A stretch of 16,651 bases of DNA from Lunasporangiospora selenospora (Eukaryota; Mortierellomycota; Mortierellomycetes; Mortierellales; Mortierellaceae): contig JAABOA010000285.1 of assembly GCA_015680635.1 (NCBI GenBank), positions 1-16,651 on the forward strand, read 5' to 3'. The position numbers and the translations under genes are program-made. The notes beneath the pieces are model-generated. The model was not told the origin of the DNA. It did no database searches and saw nothing but the letters and a program-made list of their open reading frames with translations. Positions 7,788 to 16,651 of this stretch are shown one piece after another. Each line of letters starts with the position of its first letter. The first letter of the stretch is position 1.

Positions 7788-8604
7788 TATTCAAGACATG
7801 CATAGGAGAGTTCAGGATCCCATCACACCCCATTCGGAGCGGTTGTGTGCATACATGAACGACTCTCGTCCAGAGATTGTACTTTTGTATGCTCGCTACT
7901 TTGGAGAGCATGCTGAAGCAACAAAGGCCCGGATGGTGGAGGTTGATAGAAATGGTTTTCTCATCACTTGCCAGGAACAAGGAGAGGAACATGATGTACG
8001 CGTCGCCTTTGCTCAACCCCTGCAAACCGTCAACCAAGTCAGGGATACTTTGATGAGTCTTGCCAAGGAAGCCGAGACAGCCCTCCATGGCAACAAGGAA
8101 TCTACTCAGGTCTGAACCAGCTTTGAGTAATGCAATCTCTTTTCATTGAGGTAGAGATGGAGTTACTCATTGTTATTAACGCCCTGATATTATTCACTTC
8201 ACTGTGACGGAATCTTTCAACTACTGTTCGACACTTTATAGGGCTCAGCAGAGGACGAATTGTTCTTCCTCCCTGACGTGGACATTGTATCTGTTTCTAT
8301 TATCGTGGGGCTTTTCTTGGTGTTTTATCTCGACAATTTCCCCAACACAACCAGCCCCGCCCTTCAGTGGATCTTGAAGGTTTTTGGCGCCAAATTTGTC
8401 CATGCGTCCGCTGTGTTTGCGATCGTAGCGCATGTCCTAGAAGCCTTTGCGTCTTTGTACTTTACTCTTATTGTCGGACAGGATATTTTCGAGTTTTCGA
8501 ATGTGATCCAGTGGTTCCTTGCAGTTCTTGTCTTTGGATTCAAGAGCCTGGGTCCCTTGATCCGGTTGACAAACCGGCAACGAGCACTTCGATCTCAAAG
8601 ATAG
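7612..8604 (+). CDS. DUF2470 domain fused to a TMEM254 (DUF4499)-like membrane domain
   Basis: CDS is join(7612..8109,8242..8604), 286 codons with TAG. Residues 1-48 are hydrophobic/basic with no Asp or Glu, compatible with a mitochondrial or other targeting peptide. Residues 49-59 are a poly-Ser run encoded by a TCA repeat. Residues 74-158 fit DUF2470 (SERLCAYMND, LLYARYFGE, ARMVEVDRNGF, VRVAFAQPL), a fold related to FMN-binding split-barrel/heme-handling proteins. Exon 2 encodes three hydrophobic segments (about 180-195, 218-240, 251-270) with AHVLEAFASLYF and WFLAVLVFGFKSLGPLIRL, resembling the TMEM254 pattern. The two halves are joined in phase 0 using a weak donor, CAG|GTCTGA. Without splicing, the next codons are GTC TGA and the protein ends after the DUF2470 domain. 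Start at 7612 has a good context (CGCCATG); an internal ATG at 7798 could also serve and would omit the leader. The precise function is unknown. Confidence 0.83.
7755..7787 (+). repeat. (ATC)11 microsatellite coding poly-Ser
   Basis: Eleven exact ATC units, read in frame as ten TCA codons and one TCT (Ser 49-59 of the DUF2470 protein). The run sits between the putative targeting peptide and the DUF2470 domain. Its length is likely polymorphic, and in-frame changes would be tolerated in a linker. Confidence 0.9.
8110..8241 (+). other. Intron with weak GTCTGA donor containing an in-frame stop
   Basis: This 132-nt intron runs from GTCTGA to CACTTTATAG. The donor departs from the GTAAGT/GTATGT consensus used by nearly every other intron here. 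Its fourth to sixth bases form the TGA that would end the unspliced reading frame. Phase (0/0) and the fit of the joined domains are the support for the junction. Confidence 0.65.
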
Positions 8605-8910
8605 TGTAATATAAATAAAAAAGACATGACAAGAATATCCTACTACTCCCCCTTCCCCATGCTCCACTGCCAAGGCGCGAGTAGGTCAGCCAAGCCACAT
8701 TCATTAGGGCATTAGTGAACTACTGGCGATCCAAGTCCATCCTGCAACCTGTCCCACTGCTCGTCGTCTTCCTTAACCCGCGTTTATACATCATCCCCAA
8801 TCAGGACAAAAAGAGACACGAGTAGCAAAACGGATTCGACCCTTCATCCCACACAAGTCTGGACCAATCACAATAATTCGGTGCCACCTCTACGGGATCC
8901 GATCGCTCCC
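8605..8910 (+). other. Intergenic: 3' UTR of the DUF2470 gene and THO2 upstream region
   Basis: AATAAA occurs at 8614-8619, ten bases after the stop, and is the likely poly(A) signal. The remainder contains C-rich blocks and no TATA box that I can defend. From about 8717 the THO2 frame is open leftward of its first ATG (it follows a TGA), so an unseen upstream coding exon or leader is possible. No other gene is seen. Confidence 0.55.
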
Positions 8911-11900
8911 ATGGAAAGGCTCCTCCTCCAACTGAAGGAGACGGGATCTGACGAGGCTCTGTAAGCATTGCCGTTCCTCCTCTAACAATCTCCAAATTAC
9001 ATGGCTTGCAAGATCCCATCCTCTCGATAGACTCGCCAGACTCATTATTATAATCCTTCCTCTCTCCATTCAGGCTGAATCATTCATCCCCGCTCCTTGA
9101 TGCACCAGCAAATCTTGTACACCCACTTTCTCAGGTTATTCAGGATGTTATTCACGCCACGCTTGCCGAGACTCTCCAGCCAACATATGCCGCTGCGTTC
9201 TTGTCTAAACTATTTGCCCGCCAAACGGAGACTAGCACAGTAGACATCCCATCGCTTATTGTAGATTTGATATGGGTGGTCGAAATCGAACTGGAAACGT
9301 GCGATCCAGGATGCATGGGTCGACTCCATACTCTAACAAAGGCCATCATCGTAAGTCGGCTTGATGATAAATGATATAGACAGACCAAAAGCGAACCTCT
9401 CAGCTAATGTTCTTCAAATCATTCTTGAGGATTCTAACTGAGATTGTCTCTGGGAACTATTTTTTTTCTGTAGGCACAAGGGTTCGTGCCTGTGGACATG
9501 ATGAAGGAGCGCTGGGAACTGGGATTTCTTGAGTCAGTTGGACTTATCCTCAATTCGAAGCTGTTCTTGAAACGTGTCGTTCGAATCAACACTGCCCAGT
9601 TGTAAGTTCAACCCGATCTCGGACAAGTGTCAACGGCATAAGCAGTCGAGTACCTTCGTTGCCCATGGATTATCAACTTGTATTCGGTGTCGGCAAAACA
9701 TCGCGGATTCGCTGACGCAAACATCTCTGGTTACCGTCACACATTTCCTTCCCTCTTTTCCCTCCCAATCCGATGCCATGGATATCGTGGACTCATCACC
9801 GCAGGTACAAGCAACAAAAGTATAATCTTCTTCGTGAAGAATCCGAGGGTTATTCCAAACTCATCACAGAGCTCTCCAGCGGCACCGATGACAGTGAAGA
9901 CATCTCAGCATCCAGTGCAATTGCCGACGAAGTCCTAACCAACGTCAAATCTCTTATTGGTACGAGCTCTAATGCCTCTCCTGATTTTAACGACGCATTT
10001 GATCATTACTGTATACCGCTGCTGATTCTAAATTATCCATATTTCGCCACTGCGGCTCCGCCTTTTTTTTATTTTTTTTATTGTATTATTTTATTTTACA
10101 GGATACTTTGACTTGGATCCCAACAGAGTACTGGACATCACGCTGGACGTATTTGCAGCCAATGTTGTGACACATCATCGCTTCTTTATCGAATTTCTTC
10201 GCAAGTCGCCCTGGAATTCTCAGTCGACCGAGCATGGAATTGCGAGTAGGAACCGTGCGTGTGCTCAAATCTTGGGATTCAAATTCCAGACGCTCCAGGT
10301 GAGTGCTTTAATTCAGTTGATTCATTTTTTCATGACGATTGTGTGGAGTCGCGCTTTTCTTTTTGTTCCTTCTAACGTTGAGACATCATTTGCTTTAAAA
10401 GCGCCCTGAGAACCGCCACTTGAAGCCTGTGGAGATGTATACAGTAGCGGCGTTGCTGATTAAGCATTCCATCTTGGCTATTGAGGACTTATACCCACAT
10501 GTAAGCACCATGCCCGTTTATCGCTTATCAGCAGTGCCACCATTTTTTATTCTAGATTCGTTTTATGCCTAACTATCCTTGATCTTGCTCGGTTTGGTCG
10601 GACTATAGCTCTCATTGCCAGAGGAAGATATGGAAAAGGAATATCAAGTATTTGTTGACGAAATGAAAGAAAAGGCACAGAGCTTCAAGAATAACCTCCT
10701 CTCAGTATGTCACCCGCTCATCGTTATCTCAATTTGTAAAGAGAAAAATATCGAAAAGAGTCAACTAACTTGATTATTCAATTATGAACAGATGGCGGGA
10801 GCTCTTCTCGACGACACATTGCCAACAGGAACAGGAAGTGGCGATTCAAAGGATGACGCCATGACAGAGACAGTACCTGAACCCGAGCCTGAGTTGCCAC
10901 TGCCCAACCAAAAGATTGGAATCGTCGATGCACTCCTGTCGATTGGTGACATCGAGCACGCCATGTTCATCCTGGCACGATTCCCAAAACTAACTGCGTC
11001 ACACCCAGAGACTGCAGATCTAATGTGCCGACTTGTACATGTCATGATTGAGAGTTTGTACACGCCATTCTCACCTAAAGGACAGCACCCAGAATTGGCT
11101 CGCCAACCAAACTTCAACTATCGCTATCCAGACACTAAGAACAAGGAGGCAACTGTAATTCACGTCCTTTCTCCGAACTTGCCACTCGCCAACGAAGCCC
11201 ACCGCTATGAATACTTTTACGAAGGATGGAAGGACGAGATTGTGAGGTGTGAGACAGCTCAGGATTTGATCGATTTTGTGACGCCCCTTTTGGCAGTGAT
11301 TGGCGTTCGAATTCATCGAGATACGAGTCTTGTTTCCAAGTTATGTCGTATTGGTGTTGGCTTGTTGGCCAAATTGCGAGGGGAAATCCAACAGGCTTCT
11401 GTGACTCCTTCTGAGCAGCACCGACTTCAGGATCTGCAAGATCAGGTCACCAAGGTTGAGTCTGTGTGGGTCGACATGGCGCGTGCGCTCTTTCTCCCAA
11501 CCATTTCGCTCGTGTATCCTAATCCAGGTAGGTCTCGGCGCAAATACTATAAGGCTTCTAGGGCGGTACAAACGAGGCTATTTATTCTGACTATTTTTTT
11601 TTTTCTTTTTTTCTTTTTTTTTGGGAATAGGAATTGTAAATGAAATTTGGCAATTCCTGAAGGGACTTCGCTATGAAACTCGATTTGGTCTCTATGGAGA
11701 ATGGAAGACGGATTCTTTAAGGGCCTACCCAGAACTCCAAGTGAGCGTCGCTGCAACCGAAAAGGAAGCCAAGAATGTTATGCGTCGAATCAACAAGGAG
11801 GATGTCAAGAAATATGGACGCATGTTTGCCAAATACACTCATTCGAACCCACTGGTCGTCTTTGCTGCTGCTATTAAGCAGTTGGAGGGTGGTTATGACA

Positions 11901-14900
11901 ACATGGTCCAGCCGCTTGTCGACGCCTGCAAGTATCTCACAGATTTCGGTTACGATGTCCTTAGCTACTCTTTGCTGGAGTCCTTGTCAAAGAAGACCCG
12001 AAGCAAGGTCCAGGAAGATGGCACATCGGCAGCAAAATGGATGAACAGTATGTCTCTTTTCTACTTGCATATTCCTCCAAATCGCGTCGAATTTGAATGG
12101 GTGCATGCGTCATTCTATACATTTATTGACTCTTTTAACCTTTCTCATTCCCTCTCGTAGCCCTGGCATCTTTTTGTGGAAACCTTTATCGACGATACAC
12201 ATCTGCGGAACTGGATGGAATCCTTCAGTACATTGTCAATCAGCTCCGTCTTGGACTCCCACATGATCTCGTTGTTCTTCGAGAGTTGCTTTCCAAGATG
12301 GGAGGAGTAGAAGAAACCAGTAACCTCAACTCTAATCAGCTTTTGGCCATGGCTGGTGGCGACCTGTTGAAGAATGAGGCCATCTTTGGTGGTGTCACCG
12401 GAACCGTGATGAAGAAGAACGTGAGGAGTTGCTTGCGACTTCAGGATGCGATGATGCACGACGATATTGCTAGTCAGCTGTTGGTTCTGATTGCTCAACA
12501 GAGACAGGAGTGTATTTTCGGCAGCCAAGAGATCCCACATCTTAAACTTTTGAGCAACCTTTCGGATCAGGCGCATGCCACCTTAGTCCAGTACATGGAT
12601 TTCATGTCGACAAATCTTCAAAAGGATTATCCCCATTTGGTGCCTTCGTTGTATGATCTGTGTATCAAGTACATGATTGAGCCCAGCATTGCAATGAGCA
12701 TTATGCGCCCCAAGCTCCAAGATTTGGTCAAGGTAAAGCGAGGAAACATTGTTTCTTTTAACCCGAGCTAAGATGTGTCCTTGGTGATTAACACTATTGT
12801 TTACAATATGTCGAGTAGAAAGACTTTAGGAATTCAGCTGCCACAGCCAAGCTCAAGACGGAAGACAAGTCTTATGTCGGCACCAAGTACGACAACCCCA
12901 TGGACGTTGACAGCCCCAACGACGAAAAGTCATCGGACAATGAGGCAAAGTCTTTGACTCCTTCAAATGTCTGGCTCCCATTCTTTGCTCCAATCACTGA
13001 AGAAGTCAAGGATATCCTTCCCGAAAGGGCATGGAGAGGAATGAAGCCCGAGTTTTACGTCACTTTCTGGCAACTCACCTTCTACGACATCTTTGTGCCT
13101 GTGGAGCAGTACAAGGCCGAGATTGCCAAGATTAAGCAGACCGTGAATATAATGGATAGCGATCGATCGGCTTACAACAGTAGTATGCAAGCAAAGCGTA
13201 ACAGAGATCGCGAACGCCTCTTCCAGTCTGCAGCAAGACTCGATATTGAAATGGAAAACCAGATTGCCAACAATAAGCGAGTTATGGAGCGTCTACAAAG
13301 GGAAAAGGCCCACTGGTTCCGTGACTGTAAGCACCTGAAGATGGATGATGAAAGATGGGTCCTAGTCATCAACTCTTTGTTTTCGTTTACTAACTTTTTG
13401 CATTCTACCTGCCTTTTATCTCTCTTTCTTTTCTTATTGCATTGACAATAATAGTGTCAACAGAACGCCATGACATTGTTAGCCAGGTTTTCCAGTACTG
13501 TATTTATCCCAGAGCTATCTATTCCAATTTGGATGCCATGTTCTGTGCCAAGTTTATTCAATTGATACACTCTATTGGCACCGTCAACTTTTCAACATTG
13601 ACGCTTTATGACAAGGTTTGTACTCCATTACTTAAAAATATGCTCATGGATATGGCGGGTCAACAGATTGAACTATAATACCTCGGCATAATACTAATAG
13701 CGTCTGATTCTGCCATTTACTCTAGCTGTTCATGGAGGCGGATCGTATTTTGTTCCTTTCCTCTGAGAGTGAAGCCAAGACATATGGCAAATTCTTGTGT
13801 GAGGTGCTGCTCACACTGGCATCATGGCACAAGAACAGATCCCTTTACGAAAGAGAAGGCCGTGGATCAGGGCTGCCAGGCTTCCAAAAGAAATGGGGAG
13901 CTGACAGTGTTGACAGCAAGATCGAAGAAGAGGACCTAGTCCAGTACGAAGAGTTTAGACATGCTCTTTACAAGTGGCACACCAAGCTCTATCGAGTGAG
14001 TGATCTGACCCCACAGTATCTGAAAACAACCTTTTCATGTGCCTCTGCGCCATATAGACTATTATCTAACCCCTTTTGTATTTGATGACTCGAATTTGTT
14101 AGATCTTTGCTAGTAGTCTGGACTCGGGCGAATACATGAGGATCAGGAATACCATCATGGTTCTTCGAGAAATTGCGCCCTGCTTCCCAGCAATGAACAT
14201 TATCGGCAACAAGCTTTTCGAGAGCGTAAAGTTGATTGCCTCAAAGGAGACAAGGGACGACTTGAAGCTGTTGGCTAACGCCTATTTGGGAGTCTTGAAA
14301 AAGTACAAGGAGAGTCATTCATGGGTCAACGTTGCACAATTCCATATTGTCAAGGCTCCACCTGTGGAAGTATCTTCAGCTTCCTCGGACAGCGCATCGA
14401 GAGATGCAGCACAAGCTACCTCAGGAACAGAGAATCGGTCACAGAGCACACAAAATGGTGCTGCCGGTCATCAAAGTCCAAGACACGATGGTTCAAGATC
14501 AGAGCTACGGGAAGCGGATGAAAAGAGGTACTCGTTGAAAACGAACACTATTCCATGTAAACTGTCACGTCTGCTTTTTTTTTTAAAAAAATCTATATTT
14601 ATATGTTCTAACAATATGGACGTGTTGAATATGCCGCTGCCTCGAACCAGCTCTTGAAGGATCGACTGGCCAGCATAAAGGATGCGCGTGTAGGTGGCAC
14701 GGTCTCGCCGAACCCATTGGGCCGAAAAGTGGTTCCTTTGCCTCCTAAACCTGGCTCCATGGCCCATGAATCCCGATACGACAACTCTCCAATGCCTCCC
14801 AACAGAGATTCCAGAGACACACCAACGCGAGACTCGCCCGTTATTGGCTCGTCCAGGGCGGATGCCGTCCCAGAGCTCCTTGTGATCTCTTTGAAGAGCA

Positions 14901-16651
14901 CACCCAGCACACGAGAGACTGCAGAGTCTAAAGATCCTAACAAGGATTCGGCCAAGGATACCTCTAAACCCAACAACCGAGAGAACGAGCGAGACAACTC
15001 GAGGGATGCCAATGGTTATAGAGAGCCTGTACGGGAGGGTAACGGACGGGACGGTAGATCGCGTGATTCTATGGATCTTGATACTCGAGATGGAAAGGGA
15101 CCTATAGCTATGACTCCAGACTCTCGTGATCGTCGCGATCTCCGGGACAACACTTTGGCCCGCAAGGACCTTCGAGAAATGGCCCCACGCGACCCACGCG
15201 ATAGGGATCCCGCCGAGAATTCCAAGGTGGATAACCGTGACAACAGAGACAACCGCGATATGCGATCGACGCCGATGCAAAACAGAGACCAACGCGATCT
15301 GAGGGACATGCGCGACTCGAGAGATGTCCGGGAGATGAGGGATACGCGTGAGCCACGAGAGATGAGAGAGAACCGAGACTCGCGCGATCCCCGTGATAAC
15401 CGGGACATGCGAGATGTTCGGGATCAACGCGATGGCCGAGATCAACGCGACGTCCGAGATGTTCGCGAAAACCGAGATGCGCGCGATACGCGAGATGTTC
15501 GTGATACCAGGGACTCGAGGGATGTCCGGGACGCGCGAGATGTCCGGGACGCGCGAGACACTCGTGAGGTACGAGATACGCGAGATGGACGTGGTAATCG
15601 GGATATCCGAGACGCAAGAGATGCACGGGATCCGCGAGAGAATGTTGAAATTAGGGACCCACGCGGAGCCCGTGGCGATATGAGGGATCAACGTGATGTC
15701 CGAGATCAACGCGATGTCAGAGACCAGCGCGATGTTAGAGACCAGCGCGATACAAGGGATCAACGCGACGTCAGGGACCAGCGCGACACTCGAGACCAGC
15801 GTGATGTTAGAGATCAGCGTGATATGAGGGACCAACGCGATGCAAGGGACCCAAGACAATTCGCTGCACCTCGAGATCCCAGGGATGTTCGAGACGATCC
15901 CAGAGATTCCAAGGAGGGCCGTGATTCTGGAGCACGTCAAAATCTGCCAAGAGACCAGCCCTTGGATAATAATCGCGGTAACAATTTCCGCGGTAACCAT
16001 GGTGACCATAGTCCGATGACGACCTCGAACGACAAGGTCTATGACCGTGAAAAGGATCGTAACCGCGATAAGGACAGGTACCGAGACGAAGACAAGAGAC
16101 AGTATCAGGGTCGAGATAATGAGAGGGGCAAGGAAGTTCAGTCGCCTATGGAAGCTGAGAAGGGCTATGATCGATCTGGAGAGCGCGATAGGCGATCTCA
16201 GGGACGTGACAAGGCCAGAGGTGATCCTCCAAGGGAGCAGTTTCGGGCCGAGCCCGAGAGACACGCGGATCGACGAGGAGGTCATCAGCGAGATCGGGAA
16301 GAGTCTGCTCAGAATAACCGGACGAGGACTTCGCCAACAAGACGAGGCGAGGAAAGACCGAGGGAGGGTCGGGAGCGAGATCTTCGAGACCAGATTTTGT
16401 CCGCACGGTCTGGAGGAGCGCCCGAGAAGGGGGATGATCAGTTCTCGCGTGACGAGAGCCGAGATGGCCGTGGTGGTGGAGGAGGTGGCGGTAACAATAA
16501 TGCTGGCCAATCTAGACCTGATTCGGTGTCTCGTGATCGAGATGGTGGTCGTGGTGGCTCTTCGCGTCGTCAGGAGCTAAGTCAAGAAGGTAACGTGGAA
16601 TTGAAACGATTTGATGACTTTTTGCTACTGTTTTTTTTTTTTTTTGCTCTA
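8911..16651 (+). CDS. THO2: THO complex subunit 2 (THO2/THOC2), 3' end beyond window
   Basis: Exons are 8911..8960, 9074..9350, 9474..9601, 9805..9959, 10102..10298, 10402..10500, 10609..10704, 10792..11527, 11631..12047, 12161..12732, 12819..13326, 13455..13615, 13726..13995, 14103..14527 and 14674..16589, giving over 2000 codons. Exon 15 ends at a GTAACG donor, so more follows. THO2 is the scaffold of the nuclear THO/TREX complex, which couples transcription to mRNP packaging and export. Matches to animal THOC2 include [44 protein letters not shown] (about 595), [72 protein letters not shown] and [16 protein letters not shown]. Thus the N domain (about 1-560), the central THOC2 segment and the Tholex-type domain (about 940-1270) are all present. 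About 1033-1079 is a likely coiled coil. From about 1470 to the edge the tail is Arg/Asp-rich. The start at 8911 is the first in-frame ATG but has a weak context. Intron 14 is uncertain. Confidence 0.95.
14528..14673 (+). other. THO2 intron 14, acceptor uncertain
   Basis: Exon 14 ends AAG AG|GTACTC in phase 2. The only nearby canonical acceptor restoring the downstream frame is GGCCAG|C at 14673, giving a 146-nt intron. However, the downstream frame is open from 14612 (just after a TAA at 14609-14611), and the skipped part ([19 protein letters not shown]) looks coding. The acceptors CAG at 14650 and AAG at 14659 sit at better distances from the TTCTAAC branch site but require a phase-0 donor that I cannot find nearby. 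A GTAAAC donor at 14556 is in the wrong phase. Confidence 0.45.
15240..15910 (+). repeat. Arg-Asp coding repeat of THO2 with nine 18-bp units
   Basis: The frame here is mostly RD dipeptides and RDx triplets. The most regular part, 15686-15847, is nine consecutive 18-bp units encoding DQRDxR with x being Val, Thr, Met or Ala. Third positions vary freely (GAT/GAC, CAA/CAG, CGC/CGT, AGA/AGG/CGA), so the pattern is held by protein-level constraint as well as duplication. It corresponds to about residues 1702-1755. Looser RD repeats extend from about 15000 to 16580. Confidence 0.88.
16590..16651 (+). other. Start of THO2 intron 15, truncated by the window edge
   Basis: After CAA GAA G comes GTAACG, and the composition then shifts to an AT-rich stretch with a T15 run (16631-16645). 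That fits the start and polypyrimidine part of an intron better than coding sequence. The acceptor would lie just past the window. Confidence 0.6.

Noticed and set aside
8110-8259. DUF2470 and TMEM254-like parts as two separate genes
   Set aside because: The second part has no suitable ATG before its first membrane segment. An AG acceptor in phase 0 sits right before it, and the gap is intron-sized.
13616-13678. Read-through of THO2 exon 12 into 20 more codons
   Set aside because: The open extension ends in a stop, and the homologous protein sequence resumes exactly at the TCTAG acceptor at 13725 with matching phase.
15016-15408. Ser-Arg-rich open frame on the minus strand resembling an SR protein
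   Set aside because: It is another shadow of RD-coding DNA; it has no RRM, no splice support and no promoter context.
15686-15847. Regular direct repeats considered as a CRISPR-like or satellite array
   Set aside because: Units are contiguous 18-bp codon-phased blocks with synonymous variation and no spacers, inside a coding exon.
14471-16510. 679-codon open frame on the minus strand opposite the THO2 tail
   Set aside because: It is antisense to the RD repeat. The complement of alternating GAY/CGN codons has almost no stops in this frame and gives Ile/Val/Ser/Pro-rich repeats with no domain. The plus frame continues the THO2 exon chain.

Overview
The window is ordinary nuclear DNA of an intron-rich eukaryote, most likely a fungus and probably an early-diverging one (Mucoromycota or Mortierella-like). 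The reasons are many short GT-AG introns (mostly about 80-200 bp) with CTAAC/CTGAC-type branch sites, compact spacing between genes, and the presence of a CLASRP/SWAP-type splicing regulator, which as far as I know budding yeasts lack. The taxon is inferred, not proven. I see no mobile element, rRNA, tRNA, CRISPR array or viral gene.

Five protein genes explain nearly everything. On the minus strand, reading from right to left, are: (a) a CLD1/ABHD5-type alpha/beta hydrolase (7177-5538, 4 coding exons, 454 aa); (b) an unrecognised membrane protein with about three hydrophobic segments (5042-3850, 2 exons, 367 aa); and (c) a CLASRP/SWAP-family SR protein (3653-493, 10 coding exons, 673 aa) ending in a long RS domain. 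On the plus strand are: (d) a DUF2470 + TMEM254/DUF4499 fusion protein (7612-8604, 2 exons, 286 aa); and (e) THO2/THOC2, the largest THO/TREX subunit (8911 to beyond the right edge, at least 15 exons, over 2000 aa), ending in a very long Arg-Asp repeat domain. I assembled every exon chain by hand from splice signals and reading phase. In all five genes the exon lengths and phases close without a frame break. One THO2 junction (intron 14) and one DUF2470-gene donor need cDNA support.

Genes (a) and (d) are divergent. The roughly 110 bp just upstream of (d) hold a CCAATTGG box and a 12-bp perfect palindrome, so this is the best candidate for a shared promoter. Genes (a), (b) and (c) are tandem, with 196-495 bp between them. 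Genes (d) and (e) are tandem, with about 306 bp between them.

Functionally, the two outer genes both act in nuclear mRNA processing (CLASRP in splicing regulation, THO2 in mRNP assembly and export), and both carry long arginine-dipeptide tails. The central genes are lipid- or membrane-related. I found no evidence that the five form one system. The points most worth a second look are the RD-repeat tail of THO2, the stop-containing weak donor that could switch the DUF2470 protein between soluble and membrane-anchored forms, the ambiguous THO2 intron 14, the bidirectional promoter palindromes and the G-quadruplex motif in CLASRP intron 1.
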